Source: CAMAVH01 sp046297835
GTDB taxonomy: Bacteria > Pseudomonadota > Alphaproteobacteria > SMXQ01
Length of the DNA: 64,000 nucleotides
NCBI GenBank assembly: GCA_046297835.1
Contig: JBKBHI010000002.1
Location: forward strand, 310,001 to 374,000
Direction: 5' to 3'
The notes below the pieces were generated by a model, which did not search any database, was not told where the DNA came from, and worked only from the letters and a program-made list of their open reading frames with translations. A program made the translations under genes and the position numbers. Shown here one piece after another: positions 46,278-54,987 of the stretch; the stretch's first letter is position 1; the number at the start of each line of letters is the position of its first letter.

Positions 46278-46291
46278 TTGATTTGCATCAA
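46278..46291. promoter_or_regulatory. Perfect FNR/FixK box in the dnaA upstream region
   Basis: TTGATTTGCATCAA matches TTGAT-N4-ATCAA exactly on both strands. The nearest downstream coding starts are the rhodanese gene on the minus strand, about 480 bases away, and nothing on the plus strand, so its target is unclear. Confidence 0.65.
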
Positions 46292-46441
46292 GCGCGAAAA
46301 AAATTCGCGCCATGCCGAAAAAATCTCGCAGATGAAACCGCGAGCGATATCGCGCCGCGCAAGATGCCGGCCAACGCGATCCCAGCCAACGCATTGAAAG
46401 CATGAAGGCCGGCCAAGGGGACCGAGGGCGACGCGCAAACG

Positions 46442-46473
46442 AAAAGCCCGCGTCGATCGCTCGACGCGGGCTT
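46442..46473 (-). terminator. Rho-independent terminator of rpsT
   Basis: A 12-bp stem AGCCCGCGTCGA / TCGACGCGGGCT with a four-base loop, followed on the minus strand by TTTTC. It lies 145 bases after the rpsT stop. Confidence 0.8.
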
Positions 46474-46617
46474 CGGAACGGGAAAGCGCAAGAAAGTGGC
46501 GCGCAACAAAAACACTGCGGAGTGAAATCTTCGGCCCGGAAGCTTCGGCCATAAACTCTCGGCCGAAATTTTGCGGGCGCGACAGGCCGGCGAAAAACCT
46601 TCGCCGCGAACTCCGTC

Positions 46618-46881
46618 TTAGGCGAGTGCCTTCACGCGCGCCGACAGACGCGACATCTTGCGCGCCATCGTGTTCTTCAGCACGACGCCCTTGCTGACGC
46701 CGCGCATCATCTCGGGCTGCGCGGCCTTGAGGGCGGCGGCGGCCTCGTCCTTCTTGCCGGAAGCGATCGCGACCTCGACGCTCTTCACCGCGCCGCGCAC
46801 GCGCGACAGGCGGGAGTGGTTGATCGCGGCGCGCTTGACGCTCTGCTTGGCCCGCTTCTTCGCGGACTTGATATTGGCCAT
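46618..46881 (-). CDS. rpsT: 30S ribosomal protein S20
   Basis: 87-residue basic protein: MANIKSAKKRAKQSVKRAAIN start, then NHSRLSRVRGAVKSVEVAI, GVSKGVVLKNTMARKMSRLSARVKAL near the end in family form. Binds 16S rRNA. It has a clear sigma-70 promoter and its own terminator, so it is a single-gene unit before the dnaA region. Confidence 0.97.
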   Translation of the reverse strand: MANIKSAKKRAKQSVKRAAINHSRLSRVRGAVKSVEVAIASGKKDEAAAALKAAQPEMMRGVSKGVVLKNTMARKMSRLSARVKALA

Positions 46882-46933
46882 AGGTCAGCCTTTGCTGGAT
46901 CGCTGAATTCGTGGGGATATCGGAAAGCCCGGC

Positions 46934-46962
46934 GTTATAGCCGCCGGCCCCCATCGCGTCAA
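46934..46962 (-). promoter_or_regulatory. Sigma-70 promoter of rpsT
   Basis: On the minus strand TTGACG (46962-46957), 17-base spacer, TATAAC (46939-46934). The predicted start point lies about 45 bases before the rpsT ATG. Confidence 0.8.
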
Positions 46963-47065
46963 TGCCGCAGATTCCGCGCTTTCGCGCCGAATCCCAGGCG
47001 AAAAAGCCAATCATCGCAAGCTCTTGGCGGGGCCCTAGATGAGCCCCCCGGAAGGGCGGCGGGGC

Positions 47066-47839
47066 CTAGCGCTGGTAGGTCGGCTTGCGCTTCTCCATAA
47101 AGGCCGTCATGCCCTCCTTCTGGTCGGGCGTGGCGAAGCTGGCGTGGAACAAGCGGCGCTCGAAGCGGATGCCCTCGGCGAGGGAGGTTTCGAAGGCGCG
47201 GTTGACCGATTCCTTGGCCATCAGGGCCGCGGTGCGCGACTGGGCGGCGATCTTGCCCGCGGTCTTGAGCGCCTCGGCCAGCAAATCGGCCGCCGGCACG
47301 ACGCGGCTCACCAAGCCGACGCGCTCGGCCTCGGCGGCGTCCATCATGCGGCCCGACAGGCACATGTCCATCGCCTTGGCCTTGCCCACGGCGCGGGTCA
47401 GGCGCTGGCTGCCGCCGGCACCCGGCAGCACGCCGATGGTGATTTCCGGCTGGCCGAATTTGGCCGTGTCGGCGGCGAGGATGATGTCGCACATCATCGC
47501 CATCTCGCAGCCGCCGCCGAGCGCGAAGCCGGCGACCGCAGCGATGACGGGCTTGCGGCAGCGCGCCACCGCCTCCCAATCCTTGGTGATGAAATCCTCG
47601 AGATAGGCGTCGGCGAAGCTCTTGTCCTTCATCTCGCCGATATCGGCGCCCGCGGAAAAGGCCTTCTCGGAGCCGGTGATGACGATGCAGCCGATCGCCG
47701 GGTCGCGGTCGAACGCGCCGACCGCCTCGCCCATTTCCTGCACCAATTGCGTGTTCAGCGCGTTGAGCGCCTGCGGCCGGTTGAGCGTGATGAGGCCGAC
47801 GGCATCGCGCGTCTCGACGAGGATCAATTCATAAGCCAT
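47066..47839 (-). CDS. Enoyl-CoA hydratase
   Basis: 257-residue crotonase. Hydrates trans-2-enoyl-CoA in beta-oxidation. Substrate/oxyanion segments: EKAFSAGADIGEMK and GFALGGGCEMAMMCDI, with both catalytic Glu residues present (the Glu in GGGCEMA and in QPEITIGVLPGAGGSQRL). This supports a true hydratase rather than a divergent crotonase. It lies between rpsT and a small exported protein, both on the same strand. Confidence 0.93.
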   Translation of the reverse strand: MAYELILVETRDAVGLITLNRPQALNALNTQLVQEMGEAVGAFDRDPAIGCIVITGSEKAFSAGADIGEMKDKSFADAYLEDFITKDWEAVARCRKPVIAAVAGFALGGGCEMAMMCDIILAADTAKFGQPEITIGVLPGAGGSQRLTRAVGKAKAMDMCLSGRMMDAAEAERVGLVSRVVPAADLLAEALKTAGKIAAQSRTAALMAKESVNRAFETSLAEGIRFERRLFHASFATPDQKEGMTAFMEKRKPTYQR

Positions 47840-47895
47840 GGCACGCTCTCCGGGTGATGATTGCGATGATGATGGGCGACGCGAAAGCCGGCGGC

Positions 47896-48288
47896 TCAGC
47901 GGTCCGGCGACAGGGCGAAACGCACGGTCAGGCTGCCCGCGGGCGCGCCGGGCGGATTGGGCGGGAAACTGATCGCCAGTTCCTCGCGGTCGCGCAGGAA
48001 GCGGCCTTCGCCGCGCGCGCGCCAGCCGAGCTGCGGCAGGCTGGCGGCGTAGAATTTCAGCACTTCGGCGCGGCTGACGCGGCCGGCGGCCTCGGCCTCG
48101 AGGATGCGGCCCTCGGGCTTGTCGAAGGTCACGGCCGCGTCCGGCCGCTCGGTCAGGCCGGGCATCAGCGGCACGTCGTCGATCACGCTCAGGAACGCCG
48201 GCTGGGCGGCCGGCGGACGGCTCTGCGCCAGCGTCGGCGCGGCGGCGGCAAGGGCGGCCAGAAGGGTCAGGATCGCGAGGGGACGCAC
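47896..48288 (-). CDS. Small exported protein of unknown function
   Basis: 130 residues from a GTG at 48288 with AAGGAG seven bases upstream. A Sec signal peptide is clear (RPLAILTLLAALAAAAPTLAQ). The mature part contains MPGLTERPDAAVTFDKPEGRILEAEA, then VSRAEVLKFYAASLPQLGWRARGEG and a Pro/Gly-rich beta segment. I do not recognise a named family or an enzymatic motif; the layout suggests a small periplasmic domain. It follows mutM by 34 bases on the same strand. The frame is open to 48543 only as a mutM shadow. Confidence 0.75.
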   Translation of the reverse strand: MRPLAILTLLAALAAAAPTLAQSRPPAAQPAFLSVIDDVPLMPGLTERPDAAVTFDKPEGRILEAEAAGRVSRAEVLKFYAASLPQLGWRARGEGRFLRDREELAISFPPNPPGAPAGSLTVRFALSPDR

Positions 48289-48322
48289 GGCAAGGCTCCT
48301 TGAACGGACGCCTGACGTTATC

Positions 48323-49171
48323 TCACCGTTGGTGCACCGCACAATAAAATGTCGAGCGGCCGGATTGGACCATCCGTTTGATGAGCGCCGGCTTGCCTTT
48401 GGCCGCCGCCGCGCAGATGCGGCATTCGCCGCCCTCGCGGTCGTAGGCGGCGAAATGATGCTGGAAATAGCCGAGTTCGCCGGACGGCTGCTTGTGGTCG
48501 CGCAAGGTCGAGCCGCCGACCGCGATGGCCTCGGTGAGCACATCCTTCACCGCGCCGGCCAGCCGGTCCGCCCGCTCGCCCTGCACCAGATGGGAGGAGC
48601 GCTTGGGCGAGATGCCGGAACGGTACAGCGCCTCGCAGGCGTAAATGTTGCCGATGCCGGCGACGACGCGCTGATCGAGCAGCGCCGCCTTGATCGGCGT
48701 CTTCTTGCCTTTCAGCGCCGCGGCGAGGATCGGGCCGGAGAAATCCGCGCCCAGCGGCTCGGGGCCGATATCCTTCAACAGCGGATGCGCGGCCGGATCG
48801 CCCTCGATGAAGGTCATCAGGCCGAAGCGCCGCGCGTCGTTGAAACGCACCTCCACCCCGCTCTCCATCGCGAAGACGACATGATCGTGCGCCGCCAGCG
48901 GCGGATGATTGTGCCCTTTGGGCAAAATGCTCATGCGGCCCGACATGCCGAGATGGATGAGCCAGATCAGCCCGTCGTCGAGCCTCGTGAGGATGTATTT
49001 CGCGCGCCGCTCCATGGCGACCACGCGGCGCCCCGTCAGCCGGGCGGCGAAGCCGTCGGGCAAGGCGATGCGCAGGTCGGCGCGGCGGTTCTCGACGCGC
49101 GCCAGGCGCTGGCCGGTCATGACGGCGGCGAGGCCGCGACAGACGGTTTCGACTTCGGGAAGCTCGGGCAT
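48323..49171 (-). CDS. mutM: Formamidopyrimidine-DNA glycosylase MutM (Fpg)
   Basis: Repairs oxidised purines (8-oxoguanine). 282 residues beginning MPELPEVETVCRGL with the catalytic Pro2 and Glu3; Lys in RRAKYILTRL; HLGMSGRM; KAALLDQRVVAGIGNIYACEAL helix-two-turn-helix. The C-terminal zinc finger reads CRIC ... FYCAVHQR: the fourth ligand is His where the family normally has Cys. An open frame to 49231 is rejected because Pro2 must follow the initiator. Confidence 0.95.
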   Translation of the reverse strand: MPELPEVETVCRGLAAVMTGQRLARVENRRADLRIALPDGFAARLTGRRVVAMERRAKYILTRLDDGLIWLIHLGMSGRMSILPKGHNHPPLAAHDHVVFAMESGVEVRFNDARRFGLMTFIEGDPAAHPLLKDIGPEPLGADFSGPILAAALKGKKTPIKAALLDQRVVAGIGNIYACEALYRSGISPKRSSHLVQGERADRLAGAVKDVLTEAIAVGGSTLRDHKQPSGELGYFQHHFAAYDREGGECRICAAAAKGKPALIKRMVQSGRSTFYCAVHQR

Positions 49172-49268
49172 GACGGAAATATAGGGCGAAAAGGCCGGCG
49201 AAACAGGAGGGGAACCAAGCGCGGGGCGCACGGTAGCGCAAGGCCGACGCCTCGGCTATCTTGCCGCC

Positions 49269-50069
49269 ATGTCCTCCCATCCAGGTTCCGAGAACGCGGG
49301 CGAAGCGCCCGAAACCGTCGATTTCGGTTTCCAGCAGGTGCCGCGCGACGAGAAAAAAGCGCTGGTGCGCGGCGTGTTCGCGCGCGTGGCGCGGCGCTAC
49401 GACCTGATGAACGACCTGATGAGCGGCGGCGTCCATCGCTTGTGGAAACAGGCGATGATCGACTGGCTGATGCCGCGCGCCCACTGGACTTTCCTCGACG
49501 TGGCCGGCGGCACCGGCGACATCGCCGCCGCGATCCTGCGCGCGATCGGCGGCCCGGCGCAATTGAAGGCCAAGGGCGGCCACATCACCGTCGCCGACAT
49601 CAATCCGGCGATGCTCGAAGTCGGCGCCGAACGCGCCGCCAAACGCGGCATCGCCGGCAGCCTGGAGTTTCTCGCCGCCGACGCCGAGCGTCTGCCGGTG
49701 GCGACGGGCGCCATCGACGCCTATACGGTCGCCTTCGGCCTGCGCAACGTCACCGATCTGGATGCCGCCTTGCGCGAAGCGCGCCGCGTGCTCAAGCCGG
49801 GCGGACGCTTCCTCTGCCTGGAATTCTCCAAGCCGGCGCTGCCCTTGCTTGGTCCGATCTACGACAAATATTCCTTCGCCGTGCTGCCCAAGCTCGGCGA
49901 GATCGTCGCCCAGGACGGCCCCTCCTACCGCTATCTCGCCGAAAGCATTCGCCGCTTCCCGGTGCAGAGCGCTTTCGCCGAGCGCATCGCGGCCGCCGGC
50001 TTCGACCAGGTGAAAGTGCGCAATCTCTCGGGCGGCATCGCCGCGCTGCACTCCGCCTGGCGTCTGTAA
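49269..50069 (+). CDS. ubiE: Ubiquinone/menaquinone biosynthesis C-methyltransferase UbiE
   Basis: SAM-dependent methyltransferase of quinone synthesis, 266 residues. VDFGFQQVPRDEKKALVRGVF, ARRYDLMNDLMSGGVHRLWK, SAM loop FLDVAGGTGDIAAAI, VAFGLRNVTDLDAAL and GRFLCLEFSKP are diagnostic. It diverges from mutM (97 bases) and is followed 8 bases later by ubiB, as in many alphaproteobacteria. Confidence 0.96.
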   Translation: MSSHPGSENAGEAPETVDFGFQQVPRDEKKALVRGVFARVARRYDLMNDLMSGGVHRLWKQAMIDWLMPRAHWTFLDVAGGTGDIAAAILRAIGGPAQLKAKGGHITVADINPAMLEVGAERAAKRGIAGSLEFLAADAERLPVATGAIDAYTVAFGLRNVTDLDAALREARRVLKPGGRFLCLEFSKPALPLLGPIYDKYSFAVLPKLGEIVAQDGPSYRYLAESIRRFPVQSAFAERIAAAGFDQVKVRNLSGGIAALHSAWRL

Positions 50070-50077
50070 GCAGGGCC

Positions 50078-51649
50078 ATGCTGCGCGATCTCCGCAATCT
50101 CGCCCGTCTCGCCGGCATCGCCTGGACGCTCGGCCGCCACGACGCCCTGTTCCCGCTCGACATCCTGCGCCTGCCGGCGGTCATCGACTGGCCGGTGCGG
50201 CTGTTCTCGCGCAGCGTGCGGCGCAAGACGGCGCTGCGCCCGGGCGAGCGGCTAGCGCTGGCCCTGCGCGAGCTGGGCCCAAGCTTCATCAAGCTCGGAC
50301 AGACGCTCTCGACGCGGCCCGACCTGATCGGCGCGGAAGTCGCGGAGGATTTGACGGGCCTGCAGGATCGCCTGCCGGCCTTCGACGCCGCCGAAGCGAA
50401 AGCCACCATCGCACGCGAATTCGACAAGCCCGTGGAGGCTTTGTTCGTCGCCTTCGACGACACGCCGGTCGCCGCCGCCTCCATCGCGCAAGTGCATTTC
50501 GCCGTGACCAGCGACATCGACGAAAGCGGCGCGGAGATCCTGCGCGAAGTCGCGGTGAAGATTTTGCGGCCCGGCATCGAGCGCGCCTTCGCGCGCGATC
50601 TGGAGCTGTTCCTGTGGACCGCGCAATGGATCGAGCGCGTCCAGCCGAGCCTGCGCCGCCTCAAGCCGGTCGAGGTCGTCGCCACCTTCGCGCGCGTGGT
50701 GGCGAACGAGATGGACCTGCGTATGGAGGCCGCCGCCGCCAGCGAGCTGGCCGAGAATTTCTACGGCGACGAGACCTTCCGCGTGCCGGCCGTCGATTGG
50801 CGGCGCACCGCGCGGCGCGTGCTCACGCTCGAGCGCATCCACGGCCTGCCGATCGACGAGCGCGCCAAGATGATCGAGCATGGCCTCGATCCCAACGAGG
50901 TGCTGGCGCGCACCTCGGCCGCCTTCTTCAACCAAGTGTTCCGCGACGGCTTCTTCCATGCCGACATGCACGCCGGCAATCTCTCGGTCGGCTTCGACGG
51001 CGCGGCGCAGGCGGTCGACTTCGGCATCATGGGCCGGCTCGATCTGGAGACGCGGCGCTATCTCGGCGAAATGTTCATCGGCTTCCTCGACGGTGATTAC
51101 CGCCGCGTCGCCGAAGTGCATTTCAAGGCCGGCTACGTGCCCGCCGACCAGCCAGTCGACGAGTTCATGCAGGCCTGCCGCTCGATCGGCGAGCCGATCC
51201 TCGGCCTGCCGCTCGACGAGATTTCCATCGCCCGCCTGCTCGGCCAATTGTTCCAAGTCACCGAGCGGTTCCAGATGGAGACGCAGCCGCAGCTCCTGCT
51301 GCTGCAAAAGACCATGGTCGCCATGGAGGGCATCGGCCGCATCCTCAATCCGCATGTGAACATGTGGCGGCTGGCGCGGCCGCAGATCGAGGATTGGGTG
51401 ATCGCCACGCTCGGCCCGCAGGCCCGCCTGCGCGACGGGGCGAAGGACATGCTGGCCGCCGTCGAGCGCCTGCCGCGCCTGCTCGCCAACCTGGAAACCG
51501 CCGCCGCCCGCATCGCCGCCGACCCGCGCCGGCCCATTCTCCCACCGCCCCCGCCGCCCGACCCGCGCCCCGCCCGCGCCATCGCCTGGGGCGTCTGGAC
51601 CATCGCCCTCCTCCTGGCCGCGCTGCTCGCCCTCACGGCGCTAAATTAA
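50078..51649 (+). CDS. ubiB: Ubiquinone biosynthesis protein UbiB (ABC1/ADCK atypical kinase)
   Basis: 523 residues. Has the ADCK KxGQ signature SFIKLGQTLSTRPDLI, the Ala-rich loop VAAASIAQVHFA, VKILRPGIERAFARDLELFL, FHADMHAGNLSVGFDG and VDFGIMGRLD (catalytic Asp regions), and ends with a membrane helix after a Pro-rich segment. Supports ubiquinone assembly, probably as an ATPase. The ATG at 50078 begins MLRDLRNLARL; the open frame far upstream is a shadow. Confidence 0.95.
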   Translation: MLRDLRNLARLAGIAWTLGRHDALFPLDILRLPAVIDWPVRLFSRSVRRKTALRPGERLALALRELGPSFIKLGQTLSTRPDLIGAEVAEDLTGLQDRLPAFDAAEAKATIAREFDKPVEALFVAFDDTPVAAASIAQVHFAVTSDIDESGAEILREVAVKILRPGIERAFARDLELFLWTAQWIERVQPSLRRLKPVEVVATFARVVANEMDLRMEAAAASELAENFYGDETFRVPAVDWRRTARRVLTLERIHGLPIDERAKMIEHGLDPNEVLARTSAAFFNQVFRDGFFHADMHAGNLSVGFDGAAQAVDFGIMGRLDLETRRYLGEMFIGFLDGDYRRVAEVHFKAGYVPADQPVDEFMQACRSIGEPILGLPLDEISIARLLGQLFQVTERFQMETQPQLLLLQKTMVAMEGIGRILNPHVNMWRLARPQIEDWVIATLGPQARLRDGAKDMLAAVERLPRLLANLETAAARIAADPRRPILPPPPPPDPRPARAIAWGVWTIALLLAALLALTALN

Positions 51650-51677
51650 CAATATATATCAATAGTTTATAGACCCC

Positions 51678-51706
51678 TTGCGCCGGCGGGATGGGGGCCC
51701 TATTTT
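51678..51706 (+). promoter_or_regulatory. Sigma-70 promoter of coaBC-dut
   Basis: TTGCGC, 17-base spacer, TATTTT, in a distinctly AT-rich gap after ubiB. The predicted start point is about 35 bases before the coaBC ATG. It also argues against translation from an ATG at 51691, which lies inside the spacer. Confidence 0.65.
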
Positions 51707-51747
51707 ATTCACATCTTTCTATCGTAAATTTTTCGGGACACCCCCTA

Positions 51748-52956
51748 ATGCTGGCGGGTAAGCGCATCCTCCTTCTCGTCGCGGGAGGCATCGCGGCCTA
51801 TAAGAGCCTCGACCTGATCCGCCGGCTGCGCGAGCGCGGCGCGGCGGTGCGCGTGGTCCTGACCGCCTCGGGTTCCAAGTTCGTCACCCCCCTGTCGCTC
51901 GCCGCCCTGTCCGGCGACAAGGTCTATGGCGACCTGTTCTCGCTGACCGACGAGAGCGAGATGGGCCACATCCGCCTATCGCGCGAAGCCGACCTGCTGG
52001 TCGTCGCGCCGGCCACCGCCAACATCCTGGCGCGCATGGCGCAGGGGCTCGCCGACGATCTGGCGACCACCATCCTGCTCGCCACCGACAAGCCGGTGCT
52101 GGCCGCGCCGTCGATGAACGCGCGCATGTGGGACCATCCGGCGACGCGCGCCAACATCGAGACGCTCCGGGCGCGCGGCACGCTGTTCGTCGGCCCCGGC
52201 GCCGGCAATCTCGCCTGCGGCGAAGTGGGCGACGGCCGCTTGGCCGACGTGATGGACATCGTCGCCGCCATCGAGAGCTATTTCGGCGCGCAAGCGCCGC
52301 TCGCCGGCAAACGCGCGCTCGTCACCAGCGGCCCCACGTTCGAGGCCATCGACCCGGTGCGCTTCATCGGCAACCGCTCCTCGGGCAAACAAGGCCACGC
52401 CATCGCCGCCGCGCTGGCGCGTCTCGGCGCGGACACCACGCTGGTTTCCGGGCCGGTGGCGCTCGCCGATCCCGCCGGGGTGCGCGTGGTGCGCGTCGAA
52501 TCGGCGCGCGAGATGCTGAATGCCTGCCTCGCCGCGCTGCCCGCCGACATCGCCGTCTGCGCCGCCGCGGTCGCCGACTGGCGTCCGGCGAACGTGGCCG
52601 ATCAAAAGATGAAGAAGGGCGACGCCAAGGCCGCGCCCGAGATCGAGCTGATCGCCAATCCCGACATTCTCGCCGCGCTCGCCGCCGCCTCCAACACGCG
52701 CCCTGGCCTCGTCGTCGGCTTCGCCGCCGAGACCGAGAACGTGATCGCCAACGCCAAGGCCAAGCGCGCCAAGAAAAATTGCGACTGGATCCTCGCCAAC
52801 GACGTGTCGGCCGCGGCCGGCGTGTTCGGCGGCGACGAGAACGCCGTGCACCTCGTCAGCGAAAGCGGCGTCGAAGATTGGCCGCGCATGGCGAAGGACG
52901 CCGTGGCCGAACGGCTCGCCCGCCGCATCGCCGACCATTACGCGAAAGCCGCCTGA
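51748..52956 (+). CDS. coaBC: Bifunctional phosphopantothenoylcysteine decarboxylase / phosphopantothenate--cysteine ligase CoaBC
   Basis: Coenzyme A synthesis, 402 residues. The CoaC flavoprotein half: RILLLVAGGIAAYKSLDLIRRL, VVAPATANILARMAQGLADDL and APSMNARMWDHPATRAN. The CoaB half: ALVTSGPTFEAIDPVRFIGNRSSGKQGHAIA in family form, CAAAVADWRPAN and KMKKGDAKAAPEIELIANPDIL. The TGA overlaps the dut ATG (TGATG). Confidence 0.96.
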   Translation: MLAGKRILLLVAGGIAAYKSLDLIRRLRERGAAVRVVLTASGSKFVTPLSLAALSGDKVYGDLFSLTDESEMGHIRLSREADLLVVAPATANILARMAQGLADDLATTILLATDKPVLAAPSMNARMWDHPATRANIETLRARGTLFVGPGAGNLACGEVGDGRLADVMDIVAAIESYFGAQAPLAGKRALVTSGPTFEAIDPVRFIGNRSSGKQGHAIAAALARLGADTTLVSGPVALADPAGVRVVRVESAREMLNACLAALPADIAVCAAAVADWRPANVADQKMKKGDAKAAPEIELIANPDILAALAAASNTRPGLVVGFAAETENVIANAKAKRAKKNCDWILANDVSAAAGVFGGDENAVHLVSESGVEDWPRMAKDAVAERLARRIADHYAKAA

Positions 52957-53426
52957 TGACCACTTTGCCTCTCGCCGTCGCCGTGACGCGGCTCGCCCAC
53001 GCCGCCGACCTGCCGCTGCCCGCCTACGCCACGCCCGATTCCGCCGGCCTCGACCTGATGGCCGCCGTCGACGCGCCGATCCGCATCGAACCGGGTTCGC
53101 GCGCCATGGTGCCGACCGGCCTCGCCATCGCCCTGCCGCGCGGTTTCGAGGCGCAGGTGCGGCCGCGCTCCGGCCTCGCCGCCAAGAACGGCGTCACCGT
53201 GCTCAATTCGCCCGGCACGATCGACGCCGACTATCGCGGCGAGATCAAGGTGATCCTGATCAATCACGGCGCCGAGCCGTTCAGCGTCGAGCGCGGCCTG
53301 CGCATCGCGCAGATGGTGGTCGCGCCGGTGACGCGGATCGCCTGGGAGGAGAAAGGCGCGCTCGACGAGACGGCGCGCGGCGTCGGCGGCTTCGGCTCGA
53401 CCGGCGTGGAAACCCTCAAGATATGA
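52956..53426 (+). CDS. dut: dUTP diphosphatase
   Basis: Hydrolyses dUTP to dUMP. 156 residues with the five trimeric-dUTPase motifs in order: TPDSAGLDLMAA, VPTGLAIALP, RPRSGLAAKNGVTVLN, GTIDADYRGEIKVILIN and RGVGGFGSTG. Coupled to coaBC by overlap; the open frame upstream of it is a coaBC shadow. Confidence 0.96.
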   Translation: MTTLPLAVAVTRLAHAADLPLPAYATPDSAGLDLMAAVDAPIRIEPGSRAMVPTGLAIALPRGFEAQVRPRSGLAAKNGVTVLNSPGTIDADYRGEIKVILINHGAEPFSVERGLRIAQMVVAPVTRIAWEEKGALDETARGVGGFGSTGVETLKI

Positions 53427-53487
53427 GCAGGACCATCGCCTATCGCCGCATCCGCCCAAGCCTCAAGACCCGAATGAAGCGCGCCCA

Positions 53488-53943
53488 ATGCTGAAGCTCT
53501 CGAAGAAACTCCTATTCGCCATCGAAGCGGTGCTCGACATCGCCTACAACTCCGGCAGCCAGCCGGTGCAGAGCCGCGAGATCACCGCGCGCCAAGGCAT
53601 TCCCAGGCGTTATCTCGAACAGGTGCTGCAGCAGCTGGTGCGCGCCGGCGTGCTGTCGGGCGTGCGCGGCCCGCGCGGCGGCTATCTGCTCGCGCGCGAA
53701 CGCCGCCGCATCACGGTGGGCGAGATCACCCGCGTCGTCGCCGCGCTCGATCCGGCCGAACCGCTGACCGAGGAGGAATCCGCCTCCGAGCTCGGCAAGC
53801 AGGTCGTGCGGCCGATGTGGGCCGACATCCAGACGCAGATGATGGAGCAGCTCGACAAGATCAGCATCGAGGACCTCTGCCTCAAGGCGCACGACGCGGG
53901 CGTCGACAGCGAGGCGCGCCAGCGTCTCGACTTCACCATTTAA
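53488..53943 (+). CDS. Rrf2-family transcriptional regulator
   Basis: 151 residues. Winged-helix N-terminus with KLLFAIEAVLDIAYNSGS, ITARQGIPRRYLEQVLQQLVRAGVLSGVRGPRGGYLLAR (recognition helix and wing). The three closely spaced Cys that bind Fe-S in IscR/NsrR are absent; only one Cys is seen (EDLCLKAHD). Directly upstream of cysK, it resembles CymR-type cysteine regulators in placement, so control of cysteine synthesis is inferred. Confidence 0.88.
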   Translation: MLKLSKKLLFAIEAVLDIAYNSGSQPVQSREITARQGIPRRYLEQVLQQLVRAGVLSGVRGPRGGYLLARERRRITVGEITRVVAALDPAEPLTEEESASELGKQVVRPMWADIQTQMMEQLDKISIEDLCLKAHDAGVDSEARQRLDFTI

Positions 53944-53966
53944 GCGCGGAGCGCGGCTTGGACGAC

Positions 53967-54953
<987 letters not shown>

Positions 54954-54987
54954 GGCGAGCCGCGCGCGAGCGCGCAAAGGGAACGAC

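Larger units (their letters stand above)
45797..46617. other. Long gene-poor region between rpsT and the rhodanese-dnaA pair
   Basis: 821 bases. It holds the rpsT terminator (46442-46473), a perfect FNR/FixK box (46278-46291), a hairpin GCGCGAA-N5-TTCGCGC at 46292-46310, an AT-rich stretch (about 46105-46220) and three GANTC sites at 46065, 46152 and 46169. Open frames of 83-148 codons on both strands have no family features and conflicting frames, so I call none. It probably holds the dnaA promoter and could hold origin functions, but I see no canonical DnaA boxes. Confidence 0.6.

Noticed and set aside
46292..46310. Hairpin GCGCGAA-N5-TTCGCGC next to the FNR box as a terminator
   Set aside because: No T-run follows on either strand and no gene ends nearby.
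45957..46403. 148-codon open frame on the minus strand in the dnaA upstream region, and smaller plus-strand frames there
   Set aside because: Overlapping frames compete, composition is Arg/Ser-rich, no good ribosome-binding site or family motif; treated as non-coding.
45797..46617. Replication origin with DnaA boxes
   Set aside because: I could not find TTATCCACA-type boxes or 13-mer repeats; kept only as a possibility, not as an origin feature.
51691..51747. Start of coaBC at the ATG at 51691
   Set aside because: That ATG falls in the spacer of a good sigma-70 promoter and the added residues are not part of the CoaC fold.
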